Origin: Streptomyces longisporoflavus
GTDB taxonomy: Bacteria > Actinomycetota > Actinomycetes > Streptomycetales > Streptomycetaceae
Direction of reading: 5' to 3'
Length of the DNA: 64,000 nucleotides
Assembly (NCBI RefSeq): GCF_014649775.1
Contig: NZ_BMTR01000006.1
Coordinates: forward strand, 372,001-436,000
Shown: positions 1 through 8,416 of the stretch, piece by piece
Position numbering within the stretch: position 1 is the first letter of the stretch
Layout: each line of letters opens with the position of its first letter
Position numbers and translations under genes: made by a program
Notes under the pieces: model-generated
What the model saw: only the letters and a program-made list of their open reading frames with translations
The model's database searches: none
What the model was told of the DNA's origin: nothing

Positions 1-623
1 CCACCGGCATCCCCACCGACTGGTGGAACCACGGCAGCCCCACCGCTCCCGACTACGAGGCCTTCCAGGTCCAGGAGTTGCCCGCTCTCCTGCGCGACGC
101 CTACCGCGCGAACGGCAACCGCTCCGTCGCCGGCGTCTCGACCGGCGGCTACGGAGCCATGGCGTTCGCCGCCCGGCACCCCGGCACCTTCGGCGCGGCG
201 GCCTCGTACAGCGGAGTGGTGGACACGACGGCCCTCGGCATGCCGACGGTGATGAACGCCATCGTCGCCCGCGAGCTGCTGCTCCCCACCGCCCTGTGGG
301 GCAGCCCCCTGCTGCACCGCGCGAACTGGAACAGCCACAACCCCGCCGCCCTGGCCGAGCGCCTGGCCGGCACCCGGCTCTATGTCTCACAGGGCAGCGG
401 CATCCCCAGCAGCGACTTCGGCAACCTCGAAGGGGCCGTCCTGGAGGGCACGCTGTGGAACCAGGCCCGTGCCTTCGACCGCAAGCTGGACCGCGCCGGC
501 ATCCCGGCGACGGTCCACTTCTACAGCGGGGGCACGCACGCCTGGTCCTCCTGGCAGAGGGAGTTCAAGGCTTCCTGGCCGACGCTCGCGGCGGGCCTTG
601 GGCTTCCTTCGGGGGTGTCCTGA
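1..623 (+). CDS. Antigen-85-like serine esterase (3' part)
   Basis: The reading frame is already open at base 3 and 206 residues are visible; the start lies outside the window. It is an alpha/beta-hydrolase of the esterase-D/antigen-85 group. The nucleophile serine sits in GVSTGGYGAM (about residue 46 of the visible part) and the probable catalytic histidine in GGTHAWSSW near the end. Members are usually exported esterases or acyltransferases, but any signal peptide is cut off here, so location is unknown. The last 59 bases overlap, antisense, the 3' end of the convergent desaturase gene. Substrate cannot be told from the sequence. Confidence 0.85.
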   Translation, partial: TGIPTDWWNHGSPTAPDYEAFQVQELPALLRDAYRANGNRSVAGVSTGGYGAMAFAARHPGTFGAAASYSGVVDTTALGMPTVMNAIVARELLLPTALWGSPLLHRANWNSHNPAALAERLAGTRLYVSQGSGIPSSDFGNLEGAVLEGTLWNQARAFDRKLDRAGIPATVHFYSGGTHAWSSWQREFKASWPTLAAGLGLPSGVS

Positions 624-1551
624 CGTCGGCGGCGGAAAGGCGGGCCAGCCTCCGCTCGTCCGGCCAGCGCACGGCGCTCGCCCACGAGGCCAGCTCGAAG
701 AGGCGTATCAGCCGGGCACTGGAGTCGAGCTGGCCGCGCAGCACGCCGTGCCGGGCGGACGTCGGATCGGCGTGGTGGAGGTTGTGCCAGGACTCACCGC
801 CCGAGAGCGGTGCGAGCCACCACACGTTTCCCGAGCGGTCGCGGACCCGGAAAGGCCGGTCCCCGCTGATGTGGCAGATCGAGTTGATCGACCAGGTGAC
901 GTGATGGAGCAGACCGATCCGCACGAGCCCGGCCCAGAAGAAGGCGGACCAGGCGGCGCCCGAGTCCCAGCTTCCCTCGCCCCAGAGCCCTCCCGCCACC
1001 GCGGGCGCACCGAAGGAGAACAGCACGATCAGTGGCTGCCACCGCGCCACCATGACCAGATCACGGTCGGCGAGGAGGTCGGGGACGTACTTCCGCTGAT
1101 TGGTCTTGTCGTTGTTGAAGGTCCATCCGACGTGCGCCCACACCATGCCCTTGAGCAGCGCGCGCACAGAGGTGCCGAACCGCCAGGGGGAGTGCGGGTC
1201 GCCCGGCTGGTCCGCGAACTGGTGGTGACGGCGGTGGTCGGCGCACCAGGTGATGGCGTCGCCCTCGACGGCCATCGTCCCGGCGACCGCGAGGGCGATC
1301 TTCAGGGGGCGGGCCGCCTTGAACGCCTTGTGCGTGAACAGGCGGTGGTAGCCGATGGTGATGCCGTGCACGGCGATGGCGTACATCACCGCGCCGATCA
1401 CCAGATCGTGCCAGGTGACGCCCCATCCCCACAGGACGACGACGGAGGCGATCACCGCGACGAAGGGAATGCCGACGAACACCCCCACCACGATCCGGTC
1501 GCCCGTGCCCATGCGTTCGCCCCAAGCGGCGCTCGCGGTCTCTTCAGCCAT
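565..1551 (-). CDS. Membrane fatty acyl-CoA/acyl desaturase
   Basis: Integral-membrane di-iron desaturase (328 aa) of the acyl-CoA delta-9 desaturase family, which inserts a double bond in long-chain acyl groups. The three histidine clusters are present in order: HRLFTH, HRRHH and HNLHH, separated by hydrophobic membrane segments. I start it at the ATG giving MAEETAS because AAAGGTGAG lies just upstream; a GTG four codons earlier is inside that ribosome-binding site. It is divergent from ccr, so the shared 200-bp region may coordinate membrane lipid composition with ethylmalonyl-CoA supply (inference). Its 3' end overlaps the convergent esterase. Confidence 0.92.
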   Translation of the reverse strand: MAEETASAAWGERMGTGDRIVVGVFVGIPFVAVIASVVVLWGWGVTWHDLVIGAVMYAIAVHGITIGYHRLFTHKAFKAARPLKIALAVAGTMAVEGDAITWCADHRRHHQFADQPGDPHSPWRFGTSVRALLKGMVWAHVGWTFNNDKTNQRKYVPDLLADRDLVMVARWQPLIVLFSFGAPAVAGGLWGEGSWDSGAAWSAFFWAGLVRIGLLHHVTWSINSICHISGDRPFRVRDRSGNVWWLAPLSGGESWHNLHHADPTSARHGVLRGQLDSSARLIRLFELASWASAVRWPDERRLARLSAADVRTPPKEAQGPPRASARKP

Positions 1552-1751
1552 GGAATTTCTCACCTTTCAGTGCGGGTGAGCCGGACATTAGCGACGGAAA
1601 GAGAGGGGGCTCTACTCGGAAAGTGATGAGTGCGCCGGGGTCCGTTAGCGATCCTGATGAATTGGTGGCTATCTGCTTGTGAGATACGGGATTCGCAAGG
1701 AACGTATATCCGCGCCGAACGAATCCGAACCGAAAAGGAGGAACGAACGCC
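1552..1751. promoter_or_regulatory. Divergent desaturase/ccr control region with repeated TTAGCGA
   Basis: The region between the two divergent starts carries two copies of TTAGCGA at 1588-1594 and 1645-1651, 57 bp apart and in the same orientation, within C(A/G)TTAGCGA. AAAGGAGG at about 1735-1742 is the ccr ribosome-binding site. No convincing -35/-10 pair stands out. The repeat could be a regulator half-site; this is a guess from repetition alone. Confidence 0.35.
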
Positions 1752-3026
1752 ATGGATGTGCTCGCAGAGGCAGTCGTCGCGGGAGCCGGCGCGGACGAAC
1801 TGCGCCGACTTCCCTTACCCGCCGAATTCACCGCCGCGCATCTGCGGAGGGAGGACGTGGAGAGTTTCACGGGCGTGGCCGACAAAGATGTCCGGAAAAC
1901 GCTCCATGTGGGAGCGGTCCCGATGCCGGAACTCGCCCCGGACGAAGTCCTGGTGGCCGTCATGGCGAGCGGGATAAATTACAACACCGTGTGGTCCGCG
2001 ATGTTCGAGCCGATATCGACCTTCGCTTTTCTGCGGCATTTCGGTGCGAAAGGCGGCTGGGCCGAGCGGCACGACCAGCCGTATCACGTGGTCGGTTCGG
2101 ACGCGGCCGGCGTCGTCGTCCGCACCGGGGCCGGGGTGCGCCGCTGGGCCGTCGGTGACGAGGTCGTGGTCAGCCCGGCCTACGTCGACGACGAGGAACC
2201 GGCGACCCACGCCGACGGCATGCTCGGCGACTCCCAGCTGGCGTGGGGCTTCGAGACGAACTTCGGCGGCCTCGCGCACTACTGCGTGGCCCGCGCCAGC
2301 CAGCTCCTGCCCAAGGCGGACAAGCTGACCTGGGAGGAGGCAGCCGCCAATCCGCTCTGCGCGGGCACCGCCTACCGGATGCTGATCAGCGACCGCGGCG
2401 CGCGCATGACGCAGGGCGACATCGTGCTGATCTGGGGCGCGGCGGGCGGTCTCGGCGCGTACGCCGCGCAGCTCGTGCGCAACGGCGGCGGCATCGCGGT
2501 CGGGGTGGTCGGCAGCGAGGAGAAGGCGGAGCGTGCCCGCGCCTTCGGCTGCCACGCGGTGATCAACCGCGCCGAGATCGGCCTGACCGGCGACGCCCCG
2601 GCCGATCCGGCGGCGGTCGGCAAGAAGCTCGGCAAGCGGATCCGCGCGGCGGTGGGAGAGGACCCGCACATCGTGTTCGAGCACGTGGGCCGGGCGACCT
2701 TCGGGGTGTCCGTCTTCGTGGTGCGCCGCGGCGGCACCGTGGTCACCTGCGGATCGAGCACCGGCTACCTCCACGAGTTCGACAACCGCTATCTCTGGAT
2801 GCGGCTCAAGCGCGTCATCGGCAGCCACGGGGCCAACCTCCAGGAGCAGGCCGCCGTGGCCCGGCTCCTGGATCTCGGCCACCTCCGGTCCGCCCTGTCG
2901 GTGACGTACGACCTCCAGGACGTGGCCGAAGCCGCCCGCCTCGTCCAGGCCAACCGTCACACCGGGAAGGTCGGTGTCCTGGCGCTCGCGCCCCGGACCG
3001 GTCTCGGCAGGCGCGGCACCGGGTAG
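1752..3026 (+). CDS. ccr: Crotonyl-CoA carboxylase/reductase
   Basis: NADPH-dependent medium-chain dehydrogenase/reductase (424 aa) that reductively carboxylates crotonyl-CoA, or other enoyl-CoAs, to (2S)-ethylmalonyl-CoA-type products, used in the ethylmalonyl-CoA pathway and as polyketide extender units. The residues known to hold CO2 in this family are visible: Asn in GINYNTVW (about 78), Phe-Glu in WGFETN (167-168) and His in IGSHGAN (about 359), so it should carboxylate and not merely reduce. The nucleotide-binding stretch is WGAAGGLGAYA. The start follows AAAGGAGG at good spacing. Codon 22 is TTA (1815-1817), a rare codon read by the bldA tRNA in Streptomyces. No other ethylmalonyl-CoA pathway gene adjoins it. 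Confidence 0.95.
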   Translation: MDVLAEAVVAGAGADELRRLPLPAEFTAAHLRREDVESFTGVADKDVRKTLHVGAVPMPELAPDEVLVAVMASGINYNTVWSAMFEPISTFAFLRHFGAKGGWAERHDQPYHVVGSDAAGVVVRTGAGVRRWAVGDEVVVSPAYVDDEEPATHADGMLGDSQLAWGFETNFGGLAHYCVARASQLLPKADKLTWEEAAANPLCAGTAYRMLISDRGARMTQGDIVLIWGAAGGLGAYAAQLVRNGGGIAVGVVGSEEKAERARAFGCHAVINRAEIGLTGDAPADPAAVGKKLGKRIRAAVGEDPHIVFEHVGRATFGVSVFVVRRGGTVVTCGSSTGYLHEFDNRYLWMRLKRVIGSHGANLQEQAAVARLLDLGHLRSALSVTYDLQDVAEAARLVQANRHTGKVGVLALAPRTGLGRRGTG

Positions 3027-3058
3027 GCGGTCGCGGTCCTACCGGTTCGGCGGACGGT

Positions 3059-3514
3059 TCAGCGGACCGTCACCCGCAGGACCGGCGAGATGGCGCGGCC
3101 ACCGACGATGCGCAGCGAGTTGCGCCCCTTCCAGCCCAGCTTGACCCGCATGTTGTACGCCCCGGAGCGCGCCGTGTAGACCGAGGCGGGCAACGACACC
3201 CACCACTTGCCCTGCTTCTGCTGCAGCGTGACGCGCGTGCCCGCCCGCATGTGGCGGCCGACTCCGTAGATGCGGAAGTTCTGCCACGCGCGCACGGTGC
3301 GCGCGGTGGACTTCGCCGTGAGAGTGGGACGCGGGGCCGCGGCAGCGGCGGCTCCGGGCGCGGCGGCTCCGAAGGCGGTGGTGCCGGGCGCGGGGGACGA
3401 GGGGCTCACGGCGCCGGCACCGGCCGCCGCGGGGCCCGTCAGTACGGCCAGGGCCGCGATGCCCGCCACCGACACGTACTTCACCGAGGTGTACTTCAGC
3501 TTCAACCGGTTCAC
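3059..3514 (-). CDS. Small secreted protein of unknown function
   Basis: 151 aa. The GTG start at 3514 is preceded by ACAGGAAG with 8-base spacing. Residues 1-45 look like a Sec signal peptide with a hydrophobic AGIAALAVLTGPAAAGAG core, followed by an Ala/Pro-rich linker and a C-terminal domain of about 85 residues with alternating beta-type pattern (RVTLQQKQGKWW, YNMRVKLGWKGRNSLRIV). No family is recognised; the pattern suggests a small beta-sandwich. It begins 2 bp after the stop of the polysaccharide deacetylase gene and is surely co-transcribed and coupled with it, which suggests a cell-envelope role (inference). Confidence 0.75.
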   Translation of the reverse strand: MNRLKLKYTSVKYVSVAGIAALAVLTGPAAAGAGAVSPSSPAPGTTAFGAAAPGAAAAAAPRPTLTAKSTARTVRAWQNFRIYGVGRHMRAGTRVTLQQKQGKWWVSLPASVYTARSGAYNMRVKLGWKGRNSLRIVGGRAISPVLRVTVR

Positions 3515-3516
3515 GC

Positions 3517-4824
3517 TCAACTTCCTGTCTCCGTCTCTCTGTTGATGTGTCGCTTGGTCGACTTGCCGAGAAAGCCGCGCCAGCCGCCGTCGGGGCGCTG
3601 TCCCACTTCGAGCCGGCGCAGCCTGGCCAGAACGGCCGGGTCCTGGACGTCGAGCCAGTCGACGAACTGCCGGAAGGAGACGAGCCGTACGTCCTCTTTC
3701 CCGGACATCCTCTTGAGGGCTTCCTCGACGGCGTCCATATAGATGCCGCCGTTCCAGTCCTCGAAGTGGTTGCCGATGAAGAAGGGAGCGCGGTTGGTCT
3801 CGTACGCGCGCCGGAAACCGGCGAGATACGACTGGGTCGCCTGGGTGCGCCAGCCGGGATAGTTGTAGGAGGGCGCCCGCGTCGAATTCTTCGACTGGTT
3901 GGCCAGGACGTTGTAATCCATGGACAGGACCTCGAAGCGGTGTCCGGGGAACGGGATCTGCTGAAGCGGCAGGTCCCACACCCCGAGGCGTTTCTCCGGC
4001 CACCGCTGCAATCCGCCGGGTGACGAGGAGTCGTAACGCCAGCCGCGTTCACGGGCCACGGGCAGCAGATTGCGCTGGCCGAGGAGGCAGGGGGTGCGGC
4101 CGCCGACGAGTTCCTTGTCGTAGTCGAAGGGCAGCGACGGCAGATCGGTCCAGCCGGTATTCGTGCGCCATTGCTGCACGAAGGAGGCGGCCTGGTCGAT
4201 TTCGCTCTGCCATTGCGCGGGCGTCCAGTGGGCGACGCTTCCGGTGCCGGTGCAGAAGTGTCCGTTGAAGTGCGTGCCGATCTCATGGCCTTCGAGCCAG
4301 GCCTGACGGACGTACCCCAGTGTCTCCTTGATGTGGTCGTCGGTGAGATAGCCGATGTCGGACGCGCCGACCGCGTTGTTCGGCGGCTGGTACAGCCGCT
4401 TCTTCGACTCGGGCAGGAGGTAGAGCCCGGAGAGGAAGAACGTCATCCGGGCGTCGTGGTCCTCGGCGAGCTTCAGGAAGCGCGGGAAGAGGCCGTTGCC
4501 GACCTCGCCGGCGCCGTCCCAGGAGAAGACCACGAACTGCGGGGGCGTCTCGCCCGGCTCCAGGGGGACGGGGGTGTCGGGCTGTTTCGGCTGCTTGCCC
4601 GAATACGCCGTCGAGCCGTCGCCGATCGGCTTCTCCGGAGGCTGTTTCTGCGCGCCGTGCCGGCCGCTGTCCGTGTCACGCCCCTGTCCCCGCCCCGGCC
4701 CGGACGGCGAGGAGGAGGCCGCGTCCCCGCTTCGCCCTCCCGTCGCACCGCACCCGGCAAGACCCGCGCCCGCCGCCACCGCGAGTCCGAGGCTCAGCGC
4801 GTGCCTCCGGCCGACCGAGCGCAT
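3517..4824 (-). CDS. Polysaccharide-deacetylase (NodB-like) lipoprotein
   Basis: 435 aa. The N-terminus carries a lipoprotein signal ending in the lipobox LAGC, then a Ser/Gly/Pro-rich linker (about residues 25-75) and a NodB-type domain. Metal and catalytic features are visible: FSWDGAG with the first Asp, TFFLSG, and the histidine pair in GHEIGTHFNGH. It is expected to remove acetyl groups from a cell-wall or extracellular polysaccharide on the outer face of the membrane. I start it at the ATG behind GGAGTGAGT; an ATG 15 bases upstream (4839) is also possible behind AGGAAG. The next gene (small secreted protein) follows after 2 bp. Confidence 0.85.
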   Translation of the reverse strand: MRSVGRRHALSLGLAVAAGAGLAGCGATGGRSGDAASSSPSGPGRGQGRDTDSGRHGAQKQPPEKPIGDGSTAYSGKQPKQPDTPVPLEPGETPPQFVVFSWDGAGEVGNGLFPRFLKLAEDHDARMTFFLSGLYLLPESKKRLYQPPNNAVGASDIGYLTDDHIKETLGYVRQAWLEGHEIGTHFNGHFCTGTGSVAHWTPAQWQSEIDQAASFVQQWRTNTGWTDLPSLPFDYDKELVGGRTPCLLGQRNLLPVARERGWRYDSSSPGGLQRWPEKRLGVWDLPLQQIPFPGHRFEVLSMDYNVLANQSKNSTRAPSYNYPGWRTQATQSYLAGFRRAYETNRAPFFIGNHFEDWNGGIYMDAVEEALKRMSGKEDVRLVSFRQFVDWLDVQDPAVLARLRRLEVGQRPDGGWRGFLGKSTKRHINRETETGS

Positions 4825-5037
4825 ACTCACTCCGTTCATTCACTTCCTGGTCGAAAACATGTGTAGACCGCAGGAAGATAAACGAATCAGATGAATGTAT
4901 GTTTTTTCACCTTTTTGACCCTAGCTGCGTAAGAAGTGAGGGGCCATCAGGGGGTTCGGACGGCCCCGTCACTGGTCAGCCGTCGTTCGATCTGCGTCCG
5001 CTCAGGCAGACCGGCCCCCACCGGCGTCCTGTCTGAC
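4825..5037. other. AT-rich divergent spacer
   Basis: Between the deacetylase and exporter starts. About 4875-4920 is strikingly AT-rich for this genome, with runs of T and a TTGACC hexamer, and should contain the deacetylase promoter. I could not pair a confident -35 with a -10 on either strand. Confidence 0.3.
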
Positions 5038-6849
5038 GTGACCAAGAACGAACCGGAGCAGCAGGCCCACGAGAGACCGGTACGGGAGAGGCTGTCGGCG
5101 GGTGAGACCTGGCGGGCGCTCTACCGCTACTTCCGTCCGCACCGCGCTGCCGTAGCACTCGGCGCCCTGTGCACGCTGATCGGCGCGGCGACCGGCCTCG
5201 CCCAGCCGCTCGCCGCCAAAGCCCTGGTGGACCGGCTCGGCAGCGACGAGTCGATCGGCGGGATCATCCTCCTGCTCACCGCGCTCGTCGTGCTCGGCAC
5301 CGCCATCGAGTCCGTCGGCGCGTACGTCCTCGAACGCACCGCCGAATCCGTGGTGCTCGCGGCCCGACGCACCCTCATCGGGCGGCTTCTGCGGCTGCGC
5401 CTGCCGGAGGTGGAGCGCACCCAGCCCGGCGACCTGATGTCCCGCATCACCTCGGACACGACCCTGCTGCGCGCGGTCACCACCCAGTCCGTCGTGTCCG
5501 CGGTCGCCGGCGGGCTCAGCTTCATCGCGACGATCGTGATGATGGGCCTGATGGACGTCGTCCTGCTCGGCGTCACTCTCGGCGTGATCGTGCTCATCGG
5601 AGGCGCGGTGGCCCTGGTGATGCCGAAGATCGCGAAGGCGACGGAGCGGGCCCAGGAGGCGGTCGGCACGATCTCGACCGCCCTGGAGCGCGCGTTCGGC
5701 GCGTTCCGCACGCTCAAGGCCTCGGGTGCCGAGGAGCGCGAGACGGCCACCGTGCAGGCCGCGGCGCGGGAGGCGTGGCGGCACGGCGTGCGTTCCGCCA
5801 AATGGCAGGCGGTGGCCTGGAGTTCGGTGGGCTTCGCCGTGCAGGTGTCGTTCCTCGCCGTGCTCGGCATCGGCGGTGCGCGGGTCGCCTCCGGCGCGAT
5901 ATCGGTCTCGACGCTCGTGGCGTTCCTGCTGTTTCTCTTCTATCTGATCGACCCGGTCTCCCGGCTCGTCGAGGGCGTCTCGCAGTACCAGGTCGGCTCG
6001 GCGGCCATCGCGCGGATCGTACGGGCCGAACGCCTGGAGACGGAGGATGTCGCCGGGTCCGCGGAGCAGGCCGGGCGGCAGGGTCCCGCCGCCGTCCGCT
6101 TCGAGGACGTGACCTTCCGCTACCGCGAGGGCCTTCCGTACGTCCATCACGGCGTGAGCTTCGACATTCCCGGCCCCGGCATGACCGCCTTCGTCGGACC
6201 GTCGGGCGCGGGCAAGACCACTCTCTTCGGCCTCATCGAGCGCTTCTACGACGCGACGGGCGGTCGCGTCCTGGTCGACGGACGTGGCGTGCACGAGTGG
6301 CCGCTGGCCCAACTGCGCTCCGCCATCGGCTACGTGGAGCAGGACGCGCCCGTCCTCGCCGGCACCCTGCGCGAGAACCTTCTTTTCGGAGCGCCCGGCG
6401 CGACGGACGAGGAGATCCGGGAGGTTCTTGTGCGGGCCCGTCTCGACGCCCTGGTCGAACGGCTGCCGGACGGTCTGCAGACGCTGGTGGGACACCGCGG
6501 CTCGCAACTGTCCGGCGGCGAACGCCAGCGCGTGGCGATCGCCAGGGCGCTGCTGCGCAAGCCGCGCCTCCTGCTTCTGGACGAGGCGACCTCGCAGCTC
6601 GACGCCGTGAACGAACTGGCCTTGCGCGATGTCGTCGCCGAGGTCTCCAGGGAGGTGACGGTCCTCGTGGTGGCACACCGCCTCTCGACGGTGACGCTGG
6701 CCGACCGGATCGTGGTGATGGACGCGGGCCGGGTCCGCGCCTCCGGCACCCACGAGGAGCTGGTCGCGGCCGATCCGCTGTACGGGGAGCTGGCGGCGAC
6801 GCAGTTCCTCGCGACGGGCGAGGACGGCATGATCCGCCCCGGCCGTTGA
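5038..6849 (+). CDS. ABC exporter, fused membrane and ATPase domains
   Basis: 603 aa from the GTG at 5038; the frame stays open upstream to 4936 and no clear ribosome-binding site decides the start. Residues about 20-320 form a six-helix exporter-type membrane domain. The ATPase follows with Walker A GPSGAGKTT, signature LSGGERQRVA, Walker B LLLLDEATSQLD and switch histidine VAHRLST. This is the half-transporter layout of multidrug/lipid exporters that work as dimers. Substrate is unknown. The motifs are all intact, so it should be active as a homodimer or with a partner encoded elsewhere. Confidence 0.92.
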   Translation: MTKNEPEQQAHERPVRERLSAGETWRALYRYFRPHRAAVALGALCTLIGAATGLAQPLAAKALVDRLGSDESIGGIILLLTALVVLGTAIESVGAYVLERTAESVVLAARRTLIGRLLRLRLPEVERTQPGDLMSRITSDTTLLRAVTTQSVVSAVAGGLSFIATIVMMGLMDVVLLGVTLGVIVLIGGAVALVMPKIAKATERAQEAVGTISTALERAFGAFRTLKASGAEERETATVQAAAREAWRHGVRSAKWQAVAWSSVGFAVQVSFLAVLGIGGARVASGAISVSTLVAFLLFLFYLIDPVSRLVEGVSQYQVGSAAIARIVRAERLETEDVAGSAEQAGRQGPAAVRFEDVTFRYREGLPYVHHGVSFDIPGPGMTAFVGPSGAGKTTLFGLIERFYDATGGRVLVDGRGVHEWPLAQLRSAIGYVEQDAPVLAGTLRENLLFGAPGATDEEIREVLVRARLDALVERLPDGLQTLVGHRGSQLSGGERQRVAIARALLRKPRLLLLDEATSQLDAVNELALRDVVAEVSREVTVLVVAHRLSTVTLADRIVVMDAGRVRASGTHEELVAADPLYGELAATQFLATGEDGMIRPGR

Positions 6850-6884
6850 CAATCGCCGGACCCGCACGCGGACTTCGGGGTTGG

Positions 6885-7445
6885 ATGACGGCCATGACCA
6901 GCGGACGCAGGCGAGCGGAACTGTTCGTGGACGAAGAGCGGGACGACCGGCTCGACGCATGGACCACCGGAGACGAACGGCCCATGCTGCTCGGCTTCCT
7001 CGGGGCTCAGCGCACCACACTCGTGCTGAAGTGCGCGGGCCTGGAGACCGAGTTGGCCCGGCGGTCCGTGCCGCCGTCGACCCTCTCGCTGCTCGGCCTG
7101 GTGCGCCACCTCGCCGACGTGGAGCGCCGCTGGTTCCGGCGGGTGCTCGCCGGTCAGGACGTGCCGCTCCTCTTCGGCTCGGACACGCACCCCGACGACG
7201 ACTTCGACGGCGCCGTGCCCGAACCGTCCGTGATCGCCGCGGCGTGGGAGGCCTGGCGTGCCGAGGTCGCCTTCGCCGACCGCTTCGTCTCCGAGGCCCC
7301 CGACCTCGACGTCGAGGGCCACGACGGGTGGCGCGGACCGGTGTCGCTGCGCTGGGTGCTCATGCACATGGTCGAGGAGTACGCCCGGCACAACGGCCAC
7401 GCCGACCTGCTCCGCGAGCGGATAGACGGCGCGATCGGCGTGTAG
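6885..7445 (+). CDS. DinB/DUF664 family protein
   Basis: 186 aa. The sequence matches the DUF664 (Streptomyces mini-circle protein) branch of the DinB four-helix superfamily, with the three metal-type histidines in LVRHLADVERRW, HMVEEY and RHNGHADLLRER. DinB proteins often bind a divalent metal and some are thiol-dependent transferases; a specific reaction cannot be assigned. It begins 35 bp after the exporter gene in the same direction and may be co-transcribed. The start could equally be the ATG three codons downstream (6894). Confidence 0.8.
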   Translation: MTAMTSGRRRAELFVDEERDDRLDAWTTGDERPMLLGFLGAQRTTLVLKCAGLETELARRSVPPSTLSLLGLVRHLADVERRWFRRVLAGQDVPLLFGSDTHPDDDFDGAVPEPSVIAAAWEAWRAEVAFADRFVSEAPDLDVEGHDGWRGPVSLRWVLMHMVEEYARHNGHADLLRERIDGAIGV

Positions 7446-7512
7446 CCGGTGCTCGGCGCCGGAGCGCGGGGGCGGTGCGGAATGCCCGGCCGTCACCGGC
7501 GATGGTCTCCCG

Positions 7513-7653
7513 ATGAGCCCGCGCGAAGGCGTCCTGGCCCGCCTCCTGCACGCCCAGACGCTGCTGCCCGGGGGTCTGCGTCTCCTGTTCGTCGAGGGCT
7601 ACCGCCCGCCCCGGTTGCAGCGCAGCTATTTCGAGGAGTACGAGACGCGGCTC
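7513..7653 (+). pseudogene. Remnant of a VanX-like (M15) D-Ala-D-Ala dipeptidase
   Basis: About 47 codons read as a recognisable internal piece of an M15 dipeptidase: a leading helix ending in ARLLHAQTLLPGG, then the hallmark LLFVEGYRPP and RSYFEEYE. VanX-type proteins are about 200 aa with a downstream SxHxxGxAxD motif and a Glu-x-x-His; neither is in any frame before the TetR gene begins. The frame then runs into unrelated Arg-rich sequence. This is best read as a decayed gene fragment between the DinB gene and the convergent TetR gene. Confidence 0.5.
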
Positions 7654-7716
7654 ACTGGGCCCTGGCCACGGGGGCACCGCGCGCCCTGTACGCGGCGGCG
7701 GAACAGGGGATCGGGA

Positions 7717-8385
7717 TCAGGTCGCTGAGGAGGGCCGCGTCACCAGACGCGTGACGAGGTCGTGCCACCCGGCAAGCACACGGTCGAGCGGCATGCCGCG
7801 CTCGACGATCAGGTGATGGACGAGCACGCTGTCGACGGAGCCGAGCAGGGTGTGCGCGAGGAGTTCGGCGTCGCCCGCGACGCCCGCCTGACGCAGCAGC
7901 ATCGTGACGTGCGTGAGGCGCAGTCGGTTCGCCGGGACGTCATAGGTGCGCAGGGGGTCGGTCCGCGAGGACAGGATCAGTTCGTGGTGGTCGCGCTCGT
8001 GGCGGACGAGGGCGGGGCCGAACGCGTGCAGGCGCTCCAGGGGCGGGGCGTCCGGGCCCAGCGGGGCCGGGCCGGTGAGGAAGGCGGCCTGGAGCTGCTG
8101 CTCGCGGTGGTCGAGCAGGGCGACGAGGAGTCCGGTGCGGTCGCCGAAGCGCCGGAACACGGTTCCTTTGCCGACTCCGGCCGCCGCGGCCACCGCGTCC
8201 ATGGTCAGCTGCGCGGCTCCGCACCCGGCCATCAGCTGCGAGGCCGCCTCGAGGAGCCGGGTGCGGTTGCGTGCCGCGTCGGCCCTGAGGGGCGGCGGCT
8301 CGCCGACCGGGGAGAGGGCGAGCTCAGTCGCCCCGCCCGGCGTGCCGGGCGAGGAGGGGAGGGGCGGGGTAACGGAGCCGGTCAT
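7717..8385 (-). CDS. TetR-family repressor
   Basis: 222 aa with an unstructured N-terminal tail of about 35 residues and a classic TetR DNA-binding domain (helix-turn-helix in MDAVAAAAGVGKGTVFRRFGD without a break, about 62-82). The C-terminal ligand domain is ordinary in length. It is divergent from an FMN reductase gene, and the spacer holds two matching palindromes. Its own start has no ribosome-binding site but has TACGCT six bases upstream (8392-8397), suggesting a leaderless transcript. It probably represses both itself and the reductase and responds to an electrophile or quinone-type ligand (inference). Confidence 0.9.
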   Translation of the reverse strand: MTGSVTPPLPSSPGTPGGATELALSPVGEPPPLRADAARNRTRLLEAASQLMAGCGAAQLTMDAVAAAAGVGKGTVFRRFGDRTGLLVALLDHREQQLQAAFLTGPAPLGPDAPPLERLHAFGPALVRHERDHHELILSSRTDPLRTYDVPANRLRLTHVTMLLRQAGVAGDAELLAHTLLGSVDSVLVHHLIVERGMPLDRVLAGWHDLVTRLVTRPSSAT

Positions 8386-8416
8386 GGGTCCAGCGTAGCG
8401 CTGCGAGAAGCTAAGT

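Noticed and set aside
6846..6851. TTGACA just after the exporter stop as a promoter for the DinB gene
   Set aside because: No -10 hexamer occurs at 16-19 bp spacing.
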